Assembly (NCBI GenBank): GCA_019348475.1
Contig: JAHWJJ010000034.1
Span: forward strand, 1-16,319
Direction: 5' to 3'
Source of the DNA: Gemmatimonadota bacterium
GTDB taxonomy: Bacteria > Gemmatimonadota > Gemmatimonadetes > Longimicrobiales > Longimicrobiaceae
DNA: 16,319 bases
Part shown: piece by piece, positions 1-8,559 of the stretch
Numbering within the stretch: position 1 is the first letter of the stretch
Layout of the letters: each line of letters starts with the position of its first letter
The notes under the pieces: generated by a model
Told to the model about the DNA's origin: nothing
The model's input: only the letters and a program-made list of their open reading frames with translations
The model's database searches: none
Translations under genes and position numbers: made by a program

Positions 1-8
1 ATACAGTT

Positions 9-401
9 GTGTTGATCCGCATCGAACCTGCCGACGAACGGCCGCTGTACCTCCAGATCATGGACGAGGTCCGCCGCGCGCTGGTGCTGGGCACGGTTGC
101 GCCGGAAGACCCGCTCCCGTCCGTACGCGCGCTCGCCGCGGAACTGCGGGTGAACCCGAACACCGTCCAGCAGGCCTATCGCGAGCTGGAGCGGGCGGGG
201 ATCGTCTACACGCGCCGCGGCCAAGGGACGTTCGTCGCCGCGCCCGGCGGCGGAGAGCGCGAGCAGCTGCTGCACGACGTGGCCGAGCGCGCCCTGCGCG
301 ACGCGCGGCGCTACGGCATCGAGCCCGAGGAGCTGGCGGAGGCCATCCTCCGCGCGGCCGATCTCGACCCATCCACCCCTTCCACCGGAGTCCGTTCATG
401 A
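9..401 (+). CDS. GntR-family transcriptional regulator (YtrA-like)
   Basis: This is a short (130 aa) winged-helix DNA-binding regulator. The GntR-type domain spans about residues 10-77: a first helix around PLYLQIMDEVRRAL, the typical DPLPSVRALAAELRVNPNTV helix-turn-helix, then a wing with RRGQGTFV. The C-terminal part (about 78-130) is only a short helical tail, as in the YtrA subfamily, which has no large ligand domain. YtrA-type regulators are known to sit in front of ABC transporter genes and repress their own operon, and this one overlaps the ATPase gene by ATGA. I therefore infer that it controls the downstream ABC genes. The start is uncertain: GTG at 9 and TTG at 12 are both possible, and the reading frame is open to the window edge, so neither the ribosome site nor the promoter can be seen. 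Confidence 0.9.
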   Translation: MLIRIEPADERPLYLQIMDEVRRALVLGTVAPEDPLPSVRALAAELRVNPNTVQQAYRELERAGIVYTRRGQGTFVAAPGGGEREQLLHDVAERALRDARRYGIEPEELAEAILRAADLDPSTPSTGVRS

Positions 402-1333
402 GCTTTCCCGCCCTCCCCACGCGCCTGGACGCCGCCGAGCTGGCCATCGAAACCCGCGCCGTCTCCAGGAGCTATCCACCCGCCGTCTTTGCCCTGAGCG
501 GGCTGGACCTGCAGGTGCCCGCGGGCGCCGTGTACGTCCTGGTCGGCCCCAACGGCGCGGGAAAGAGCACCACCATGCACGTCCTGCTGGACCTTGTGCG
601 CCCCGACCATGGCACGGCGTCGGTGCTGGGGATCGATACGGCCGCGCAGCCGGCGCTGGCGCGCGCGCAGATCGGCTACGTGCCCGAGGTGGTGGACACC
701 GCCTACGGATGGCTCACCGTGCGCGGGCTGCTGCAGCACCACGCGGCGTTCTACCACGCGTGGGATCCGGCGTACGCCGACGCGCTCTGCAGACGGTTGG
801 GGCTGCGGATGGACGAGCGGTTCCGCGCGCTCAGCAAGGGCGCCGCGCGCCGGGTGGCGCTGGTGACGGCGCTGGCGCACCGCCCGCCCGTGCTGCTGCT
901 GGACGAGCCGACGGACGGGCTGGACCCGCTGGCGCGAGAGGACTTCGCCGAGCTGCTGATCGAGCACATGGCCGACGCGCCGACCACGATCCTGTGGAGC
1001 ACGCACCACGTGCACGAGGCGGAGCGGATGGCGGACCACGTAGGGGTGCTGCGCAGCGGAAAGCTCCTGCTGCAGGCGCCCGTGGAAGCGGTGCGCGTGG
1101 GGCTGCGCCGCTACCACGCGGTGGTGCCGGAGGGGTGGACGGGCGCGCCGGGGCTGAACGGCGAGGTGCTGGTGCGCGCCGGCGGCGGCCGCGAGATCAC
1201 CTGGACGGTGTGGGGCGACGAGCGGCAGGTGGCGGAGCGGCTCGCCGCCTCCGGCGCCACCGTACGCGAAGCCGGCCGGCTGTCGCTGGAAGACGCCGCG
1301 CTTGCGCTGCTGCGCGCCGGCGAGGCCGCGTGA
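398..1333 (+). CDS. ABC transporter ATP-binding protein
   Basis: This is the nucleotide-binding subunit of an ABC transporter (311 aa), expected on the cytoplasmic face bound to the permease encoded next. Walker A is GPNGAGKST at residues 50-58, Walker B with the catalytic Glu is VLLLDEP at 165-171, and the H-loop is STHH at 201-204. The signature at about 145-152 reads LSKGAARR instead of LSGGQ-x-x-R, so it is degenerate but keeps the LS-x-G core and the trailing Arg. Residues from about 235 form an extra C-terminal domain of the kind seen in exporter-type (CcmA/YtrB-like) ATPases. The start overlaps the stop of the regulator gene (ATGA), and its own TGA overlaps the GTG start of the permease, so the three genes look translationally coupled. 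The substrate cannot be told from the sequence. Confidence 0.93.
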   Translation: MSFPALPTRLDAAELAIETRAVSRSYPPAVFALSGLDLQVPAGAVYVLVGPNGAGKSTTMHVLLDLVRPDHGTASVLGIDTAAQPALARAQIGYVPEVVDTAYGWLTVRGLLQHHAAFYHAWDPAYADALCRRLGLRMDERFRALSKGAARRVALVTALAHRPPVLLLDEPTDGLDPLAREDFAELLIEHMADAPTTILWSTHHVHEAERMADHVGVLRSGKLLLQAPVEAVRVGLRRYHAVVPEGWTGAPGLNGEVLVRAGGGREITWTVWGDERQVAERLAASGATVREAGRLSLEDAALALLRAGEAA

Positions 1334-2868
1334 GCGCCGCCGTCCTGCGCCGGCCCGCGCCCTGGCCTCGCGTGGCGCGTGCCGAAGCGGCCGCGTTGCT
1401 GCACTCCCGCGCCGTTCCGCTCACCCTGCTGGGGGTGGTGCTGCTGGCGTCGCGCCCGGTCTCCGGCGGACAGCCGGAGTGGCCTTACGACCAGCTCCGC
1501 GCAGTCGTGCCGCTGATGTTCTTCTTTCCCCTGCTGCACTGGCGCGGCCGGGCCGGGCGCGGCTCGCTGGACCAGGCCGTGCCCATCGGCGCATGGGGAC
1601 ACGAACTGGTCCGCGTGGGGTGCGGCGCGCTGGCGGCCGCGTTCACCCTCGCGCTCGCCGCGGCGGTGCACACGTGGAGCCTGAGGCCGGCATTCGGCGC
1701 CGCCGGCGGATATCCCGCCTCGTATCCGGTGGTGCTGACGCTGACGGGGGTGGCGTACTCGCTGTTCGGATCGGCCGTCATGCTGCGCGCATCACGGCCG
1801 GGACGCGTGCTGCTGGGCACGTTCGCCATCGGCACCGCGGTGATGCTCCTGACCGGCGTGGGGCTGGAGAGGTATGGAAAGCTGACCGAGATCGCGGAAG
1901 ACGGCAGCCGCACGGTGACGTACACCACCTCGCTCATGCTGGCGCCGGCGCTGCTCTGGCTGGCCGGCGGGGTCGCGGCCGTCCTGCTGTCCGTGTGGCT
2001 GGGCCGCCGCGAGCCGGCCGCCGCGGCGCGCCGGCTCCGCTCGCGCGCATCCACCCCGCTTGCGCGGCCGGCGCGGGCCCGGGTGGATGCGCGCTCGCTG
2101 CGGACCCCGCGTTCGCCGGCCACCGCGAGAATGGTCGCCGCGCGGCAGTTCGCCGGGATGGCCCCGCGAATGGCGTGGCCGCTGGCGATGGCCGCCGCGC
2201 TGGGCGTGTGGTCCGCCGTGTGGGAGATGCGCTCCGGGCCCACGCACTCCAGCTTCTTGGCGGGCTCCGGGCCGTTCATCTTCCTGTGGATCGTCGCCTT
2301 CTTCTGGCCGTTGCTGGTGTGGGTGGAAGAGCGCGCCGGCCGCGACTGGGACGCGGCCCGTCCGCTGGACGCGCTCACCCGCCGGCTGCTGCAGGCCGGC
2401 GCGGGGCTGGCGTGGCTGCAGGGCGCCGTGCACCTGGTGCTGATCGGCTGCATCGGCGGCGCGGCGGCCGTGGGGACGGTGGGCTCGTCGCGCGACGTGC
2501 CCGGCTGGGCGTGGCCCGGGCTGCCGCTGTGCGCGGCGGCGCTCTACTTCCTGGGCTCCCTTCCCGCCCTCCTGTCGCGCCGCCCCGCCGGCTGGAGCAT
2601 CATCGGCATCCTCCTGCTGGCGCAGGCGCTCACCCTGTCCGTGATCCTGCTTCGGACCGGGATCCAGACGACCCCGGTGCTGGCGCCGTCGCGCGTGTTC
2701 GCCCCCGTGGCCTCCAATGCGGGCGGGGAATGGTCGCTGGCCGCCGCGCTGCTGTGGATCCCCATCTTCGCCGCGATGACGGTGGCCGCCGTGCACCGGC
2801 GCGTCCGGCTGGACCGCCAGGGCCTCTTCGCCGGCCAGCATCACCGAATCCGGAATTACGGCCGTTGA
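1330..2868 (+). CDS. ABC transporter permease, about 12 membrane helices
   Basis: This is a hydrophobic protein of 512 aa. The GTG start at 1330 overlaps the stop of the ATPase gene; the reading frame extends further upstream, but that part is the out-of-frame shadow of the ATPase. Hydrophobic stretches suggest about twelve helices, near residues 28-41, 56-70, 93-115, 132-152, 159-178, 201-223, 281-298, 309-331, 353-382, 393-415, 421-441 and 468-488. A basic, Pro-rich cytoplasmic loop (about 225-278) splits it into two halves of six. Each half carries a similar stretch after its second helix (RAGRGSLDQAVP at 74-85 and RAGRDWDAARPLD at 335-347), which suggests an internal duplication. It presumably forms the membrane pore for the preceding ATPase, probably as an exporter. 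I cannot name the family with certainty; the call rests on operon context and topology. Confidence 0.85.
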   Translation: MSAAVLRRPAPWPRVARAEAAALLHSRAVPLTLLGVVLLASRPVSGGQPEWPYDQLRAVVPLMFFFPLLHWRGRAGRGSLDQAVPIGAWGHELVRVGCGALAAAFTLALAAAVHTWSLRPAFGAAGGYPASYPVVLTLTGVAYSLFGSAVMLRASRPGRVLLGTFAIGTAVMLLTGVGLERYGKLTEIAEDGSRTVTYTTSLMLAPALLWLAGGVAAVLLSVWLGRREPAAAARRLRSRASTPLARPARARVDARSLRTPRSPATARMVAARQFAGMAPRMAWPLAMAAALGVWSAVWEMRSGPTHSSFLAGSGPFIFLWIVAFFWPLLVWVEERAGRDWDAARPLDALTRRLLQAGAGLAWLQGAVHLVLIGCIGGAAAVGTVGSSRDVPGWAWPGLPLCAAALYFLGSLPALLSRRPAGWSIIGILLLAQALTLSVILLRTGIQTTPVLAPSRVFAPVASNAGGEWSLAAALLWIPIFAAMTVAAVHRRVRLDRQGLFAGQHHRIRNYGR

Positions 2869-2920
2869 CTCCTGAGTCATCCGGCGCTGCGCGCACCATG
2901 CGGATAAGAGCGCAGTCCAA

Positions 2921-2946
2921 CCTCCCCCGGGGGTTTTCGGGGGAGG
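2921..2946. terminator. Strong GC hairpin after the ABC operon
   Basis: A perfect 9-bp stem (CCTCCCCCG with CGGGGGAGG) encloses an 8-nt loop GGGGTTTT, 52 bp after the permease stop. No U-tract follows on either strand, so it may be a terminator of the GC-hairpin type, or simply part of the intergenic repeat. Confidence 0.4.
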
Positions 2947-3137
2947 TGCGAGCCTAAGCGAGCGGAGGGGGCGCGGCGCGGAGCCGGCCATAGTGCTGAA
3001 GGCCTATCCACGCATCGGGCTTTTCCATTCAGGGAGGCGCCACGCTGGACCTTCTGGCGCGCAGGAGCCTGAGCGCCGGCCGAAGGACCTCGCCGGCAGA
3101 ACCGCGGGGCTGGCCCCACGGTGGCATCCAGCGCCGG

Positions 3138-3166
3138 CGCGACCGAGAGAAGATTCTTCGGTCGCG
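3138..3166. repeat. Inverted repeat in intergenic region
   Basis: A 9-bp perfect stem (CGCGACCGA with TCGGTCGCG) has an 11-nt loop that itself can pair AGAA with TTCT. It lies between the ABC operon and acnA, with no gene attached. It may be part of a dispersed repeat. Confidence 0.45.
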
Positions 3167-3248
3167 CGCTCCCTGAATGCCGTCCGCCCACCCGTGCGGC
3201 GCTCCCTCAGGACGCCCGGGTGAGGCGATCCTCTCCCTCTGAAAAGCA

Positions 3249-3285
3249 AAAGTGCGAGAGCGCCACTTTCGCACTCTCGCACTTT
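3249..3285 (-). terminator. Rho-independent terminator of acnA
   Basis: Read on the minus strand, a perfect 12-bp stem (AAAGTGCGAGAG with CTCTCGCACTTT) with a 13-nt loop is followed directly by TTGCTTTTC. It starts 20 bp after the aconitase stop codon. The upstream arm is made from the last units of the octamer array between stop codon and hairpin. Confidence 0.75.
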
Positions 3286-3299
3286 CGCACTCTCGCACT
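3264..3299 (-). repeat. Octamer-based tandem array after acnA stop
   Basis: Two identical 16-bp units (CACTTTCGCACTCTCG at 3264-3279 and 3280-3295) plus a partial third unit. Read on the minus strand it is an 8-bp array of AGTGCGAG / AGTGCGAA. It begins just after the acnA stop codon and overlaps the terminator stem. Confidence 0.8.
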
Positions 3300-3305
3300 C
3301 GCCGT

Positions 3306-6236
<2,931 letters not shown>

Positions 6237-6243
6237 CAACCGT

Positions 6244-6248
6244 CTCCT
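6244..6248 (-). promoter_or_regulatory. Ribosome binding site of acnA
   Basis: AGGAG on the minus strand, 7 nt before the ATG. It fixes the acnA start against a much longer open frame. Confidence 0.8.
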
Positions 6249-6483
6249 GTGCCTGGAACTGAAAAGGAGCGGCGCCCCGCCGCCCATCCGCCCTCCCCCG
6301 CCACGCGTGTCGGCGGGGTTGCTGTCGCGCGACAGTTTAGCCGGTCGTGCCCCCTCCCGAAAGCGCTTCCGCAGGCTCGCGGGCGTGCGCGGGCGGCGTC
6401 GTGCGTTCCGGCGGCTCGGGGGGGCCGGCCAGGGGGCTGCAAGGCGGGTTCCAGCGCGGCGCCACGGCTGCGGCGGCGACGCC
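6249..6483. other. acnA upstream region with palindromes
   Basis: This stretch has no gene and must hold the acnA promoter. A 14-bp perfect palindrome, CTGTCGCGCGACAG, lies at 6322-6335. A second dyad, GAAAGCGCTTCC (6359-6370, perfect core AAGCGCTT), lies further upstream. Read on the minus strand, TAAACT just before the first palindrome could be a -10 box, with a weak TTTCGG 17 bp upstream as -35. The promoter assignment is tentative. Confidence 0.35.
6322..6335. promoter_or_regulatory. Palindrome upstream of acnA, possible operator
   Basis: CTGTCGCGCGACAG is a perfect 14-bp palindrome about 85 bp upstream of the acnA start, just downstream of a possible -10 box. That is a good position for a repressor site, but I do not recognise the regulator. 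Confidence 0.35.
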
Positions 6484-6487
6484 AAAA

Positions 6488-6518
6488 GGGCAGGCGGAGA
6501 CCATCTCTCCGCCCGCCC
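6488..6518 (-). terminator. Terminator of the small lipoprotein gene
   Basis: A 13-bp stem with one mismatch (GGGCAGGCGGAGA at 6488-6500 against TCTCCGCCCGCCC at 6506-6518) and a 5-nt loop is followed on the minus strand by TTTTGGC. It lies 26 bp past the stop of the 6544-6939 gene, as expected for a Rho-independent terminator. Confidence 0.75.
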
Positions 6519-6543
6519 GTTGAACCGCCGGTGGTGCCGTGGA

Positions 6544-6939
6544 TCAGCAGATGTCGTTCGTCGTGGGCCCGTAGACCCGCAGGTACGAGGTGGAGGTGTG
6601 CCCGCCCGAGGTGACGTCCACGCGCAGGTCCATGTGGGGGTCGCCGACGTCGATCCACTGCATCGCGGTGCGCTCGTTACCCAGCGAGTACCAGTTGCCG
6701 TCGTTGTAGGGCTGGTAAGTCCAGGCGTACGTGTAGGTGGACCCACCGCCCGGGTTGGAGTCGTACTCGTGGAACCCGGAGCACGTCACGTAGACGGGAC
6801 CGCTGATGTAGGAGGTCACGTGGTTCATGCCGGGGGCGGCGTCGCCCAGCGTGCGCTCCGCCGCGGTGGGCTCGCTGCCGCACGCCGCCGCCACGACGGC
6901 GGCCGTTATCAGCATCATCATCCGCTTGACGATCATCAT
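6544..6939 (-). CDS. Small predicted lipoprotein, unknown function
   Basis: This is a protein of 131 aa (130 if the second ATG is used). The N-terminus has KR, then a hydrophobic run [13 protein letters not shown], then Cys20, which fits a lipoprotein signal with a relaxed lipobox (AAAC); I expect a lipid-anchored periplasmic or outer-membrane protein. The mature part is rich in Tyr, Thr, Gly and Trp with alternating strand-like patterns (for example [35 protein letters not shown]), suggestive of an Ig-like or PKD-like beta-sandwich. Cys53 and the C-terminal residue Cys131 could form a disulfide. AGGAG lies 3 nt before the first ATG and 6 nt before the second, so the second (6936) may be the true start. 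It is monocistronic, with a recognisable promoter and terminator. I do not recognise a named family. Confidence 0.75.
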   Translation of the reverse strand: MMIVKRMMMLITAAVVAAACGSEPTAAERTLGDAAPGMNHVTSYISGPVYVTCSGFHEYDSNPGGGSTYTYAWTYQPYNDGNWYSLGNERTAMQWIDVGDPHMDLRVDVTSGGHTSTSYLRVYGPTTNDIC

Positions 6940-6990
6940 GTGCTCCTTGCAGGGGGAATGCGCGGCACCGATCGCACCGCACGTGAATGC

Positions 6991-7019
6991 AATGTCGCGT
7001 TGAGGCCGCGGCTTGTCAA
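6991..7019 (-). promoter_or_regulatory. Sigma-70-type promoter of the small lipoprotein gene
   Basis: On the minus strand a perfect -35 TTGACA (7019-7014) is followed, 17 bp later, by GACATT (6996-6991) as a weak -10. The predicted transcript start would leave a leader of roughly 45 nt before the ATG. The surrounding stretch is unusually AT-rich for this window. Confidence 0.5.
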
Positions 7020-7327
7020 TACATTTGTGGCTTTAAAGGTGTGTCCGTGTTTGTTGCTGCGTCGTGAACTCCTGGAACACGCTGGATGGCCGTACCTGTC
7101 GCACGGCGCGCGAGGTCACTTCAGGGCTGCAAGATGGCGTGGCGGGTGGAACGAAGACTGGGCCGATGTCGACTCCAGCGAAGGGGCTCCGGGTTCAGCG
7201 AGGCCATCCTCCCCAGCACCGCGGTCTTCACGGCGGCGGATGAACGGGTGCGCGAATCTCCCGGAAGCAGTATCGTTCCGGCATCCAGCACGCGAACCAG
7301 ACGCACGCCGCACCGCACGAGATCCGG
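7020..7327. other. Intergenic region between divergent genes
   Basis: About 310 bp lie between the lipoprotein promoter and the GroES-like gene. The left part (7020-7060) is comparatively AT-rich. I see no credible gene and no convincing plus-strand promoter, although one must lie here or the GroES-like gene has a long leader. GAG about 10 nt before 7328 is only a weak ribosome site. Confidence 0.4.
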
Positions 7328-7690
7328 ATGAGCCGCGAAGTGATCCTGATCGGGGACAAGGTCCTCATCAAGCCGGAGGAGGAGAACAACAAGACGCCGT
7401 CGGGGCTGTTCCTTCCGCAGGGGGTGCAGCAGAAGGAGGAGGTGATGTGTGGATACGTGGTGAACACCGGCCCCGGCTACCCCCTGGGCGAGGCGGCCAC
7501 GGAAGGTGAGCCGTGGAGCGGCCGCACCCGCACGGAGCTGCGCTACGTCCCCCTGCAGGCGCAGAAGGGGGACTACGCCATCTTCCTCAAGGCCCCCGCC
7601 GTGGAGGTGGAGATCGACGGCAACAAGTACCAGATCGTCCCCCACGGCGCGATCCTCCTCCTGATCCGCGACCACATGCCGCTGCCGTAG
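7328..7690 (+). CDS. GroES-like co-chaperonin (Cpn10 family), orphan
   Basis: This is a protein of 120 aa with the GroES/Cpn10 fold pattern: GDKVLIKPEEE near residues 9-19, a mobile-loop-like NKTPSGLFLPQG (21-32) with the hydrophobic tripeptide LFL where GroES has IVL, VVNTGPG (44-50), GDYAIFLK (81-88), and a C-terminal VEVEIDGNKYQIVPHGAILLLIRD. GroES caps the GroEL folding chamber, and the mobile loop is its GroEL contact. Typical GroES is about 95-100 aa; the extra residues lie mainly at about 51-79, where the roof hairpin is found. No groEL lies next to it, so it is probably a second, divergent co-chaperonin rather than the housekeeping one, and I give no gene symbol. Whether it binds GroEL is not known. 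Confidence 0.88.
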   Translation: MSREVILIGDKVLIKPEEENNKTPSGLFLPQGVQQKEEVMCGYVVNTGPGYPLGEAATEGEPWSGRTRTELRYVPLQAQKGDYAIFLKAPAVEVEIDGNKYQIVPHGAILLLIRDHMPLP

Positions 7691-7714
7691 CCCGCACCGG
7701 CGGTGGCGCGCAAA

Positions 7715-7758
7715 ACGAAAGGCGGCGCGGGGCCCGTGTGGCTCCCGCGCCGTTTCGT
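7715..7758. terminator. Bidirectional terminator between GroES-like and DUF202 genes
   Basis: A stem of CGGCGCGGG with CCCGCGCCG is extended by ACGAAA with TTTCGT across a 2-nt bulge; the loop is 12 nt. On the plus strand it ends TTTCGTCTCGTT, and on the minus strand TTTCGTTTTGCG. It sits 24 bp after the GroES-like stop and 70 bp after the DUF202 stop, so it could serve both convergent genes. Confidence 0.6.
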
Positions 7759-7828
7759 CTCGTTCCCGACCGCAACGTACCCGCAGCGCGTGCCGCGGTC
7801 GATGGCGACGAAGAGATACCTGCGCCTT

Positions 7829-8080
7829 TTAGCCGCTTCCGCGCAGGTGGCGGCGGACGACGAGAAAACGCCAGAGGCCGAAGGGAAGGAGGAGCGCGCC
7901 GGCGGCGAGAAACATCCATCCCGCCGCGTCGGAAACCGGCCCTTCGACCAGTTCCACCAGCGCCGCACCCCCCGCGACCAGGGCCAGCGCCGTCCGGACG
8001 TACGCCAGCAGCGTGCGCTCGTTCGCCAGGTGCGTGCGGTCCTTTGCGAGCCGGTCGCGAACCTCCGTTTCGGCGCTCAT
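7829..8080 (-). CDS. DUF202 (YidH-like) small membrane protein
   Basis: This is a protein of 83 aa with the DUF202 signature LANERTLLAYVRTALALVAGGAAL at about residues 18-41 (first helix), then a second helix at about 53-74 and a basic end RRHLRG. The family is found in bacterial and fungal membranes; its function is not established. I chose ATG 8080 because the family signature normally starts soon after the initiator and because it overlaps (ATGA) the stop of the upstream lipoprotein-like frame as sequenced. The alternative ATG at 8128 has a better ribosome site (GAGG, 7 nt away) but adds 16 residues that do not look like protein. The two choices correspond to the two readings of the frameshifted upstream gene, so the start stays open. 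Confidence 0.8.
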   Translation of the reverse strand: MSAETEVRDRLAKDRTHLANERTLLAYVRTALALVAGGAALVELVEGPVSDAAGWMFLAAGALLLPFGLWRFLVVRRHLRGSG

Positions 8081-8140
8081 CCCGGCAGAATGCCGTCCGC
8101 TGCCGCCGGTGACAAGCCCCGGTTGCATCCGCGCGCCTCG

Positions 8141-8322
8141 TTACCCCGGCAGATCCCGAGGCCGGTCCGCCGCGTTCCTGACGCGGCCAGCCGGCCGCCT
8201 GCTCCACCGATCCACCCCCGCGGAGTCCACCGACGGTGCCGACAGCGGGTCGTGCTCCGCCGGGGGATGCCGGGCGGACGGCAGGCCGCCACGAGCACGG
8301 CCATCAACAGGATGATGGGCAA
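8141..8322 (-). pseudogene. Small lipoprotein-like gene with a frameshift
   Basis: On the minus strand a strong ribosome site (GGAGG, 5 nt spacing) precedes TTG at 8322 and a short lipoprotein-like signal, LPIILLMAVLVAAC. High G/C third positions hold in this frame until about CGTCCGCCCGGCATC, then switch to another frame that continues as PPAEHDPLSAPSVDSAGVD and stops with TAA at 8141. The switch falls at a run of five C (8262-8266). One more C would join the two into a single frame of about 60 aa. It would end 12 bp before the alternative DUF202 start at 8128, with GAGG between them. Either this is a real frameshift mutation or a sequencing error. The signal lacks a positive N-region, so the lipoprotein call is only moderately sure. 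Confidence 0.4.
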
Positions 8323-8340
8323 CGGTCCCTCCCTGCGGCG

Positions 8341-8559
8341 GGTGACCCGCGCACGCTGGCGCGGGCGCGACGCAGCGGCAACGGGTGGAACGTTCCGGCT
8401 GCCGCGGGCGTACCACGCGGCGCCGTGCCCCGGGCACTGGCCGAATACGCGCTCCCGGACGTACGTTTCCGCCGCCGCTGTGCCCGTTTTTTCCCCGGCC
8501 GGTCCGATCCCGCCGCTCCACCGCGTCGCCGCCCTTTCCACGCCTCACCGAACCCGCCC
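8341..8559. other. Leader/promoter region of the outer-membrane protein gene
   Basis: About 220 bp lie between the divergent lipoprotein-like gene and the 8560 gene. I see no gene, no clear -35/-10 pair and no good ribosome site before ATG 8560 (only CCGCCC). Confidence 0.3.

Larger units (their letters stand above)
2869..3248. other. Gene-free region with repeat-like sequence
   Basis: About 380 bp follow the ABC operon without a credible gene. The small open frames here are rich in Arg, Pro and Gly and have no family features. A TGACTC-CT-GAGTCA dyad (2866-2879) overlaps the permease stop codon. The region also holds the strong hairpin at 2921-2946, an inverted repeat at 3138-3166 and two copies of GCGCTCCCT (3166-3174 and 3199-3207). 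It has the look of a dispersed intergenic repeat, but only one copy is in the window. Confidence 0.5.

Noticed and set aside
709..1329. Upstream extension of the permease frame
   Set aside because: It overlaps the ATPase gene out of frame and looks like a shadow; the GTG at 1330 overlaps the ATPase stop as expected in this operon.
2993..3223. Possible 76-aa gene between the ABC operon and acnA
   Set aside because: Composition rich in Arg and Pro, no ribosome site, and it lies in repeat-like hairpin sequence.
7013..7036. Plus-strand promoter TTGTCA with a TTTAAA box for the GroES-like gene
   Set aside because: The spacing is too short for a sigma-70 promoter and it lies about 300 bp from the gene; the same bases read better as the minus-strand TTGACA promoter.
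8077..8541. A 154-aa minus-strand frame as a full-length protein
   Set aside because: Only the stretch around the lipoprotein-like signal looks coding; the rest is Arg/Gly-rich with atypical third positions. I describe the short frameshifted gene instead.
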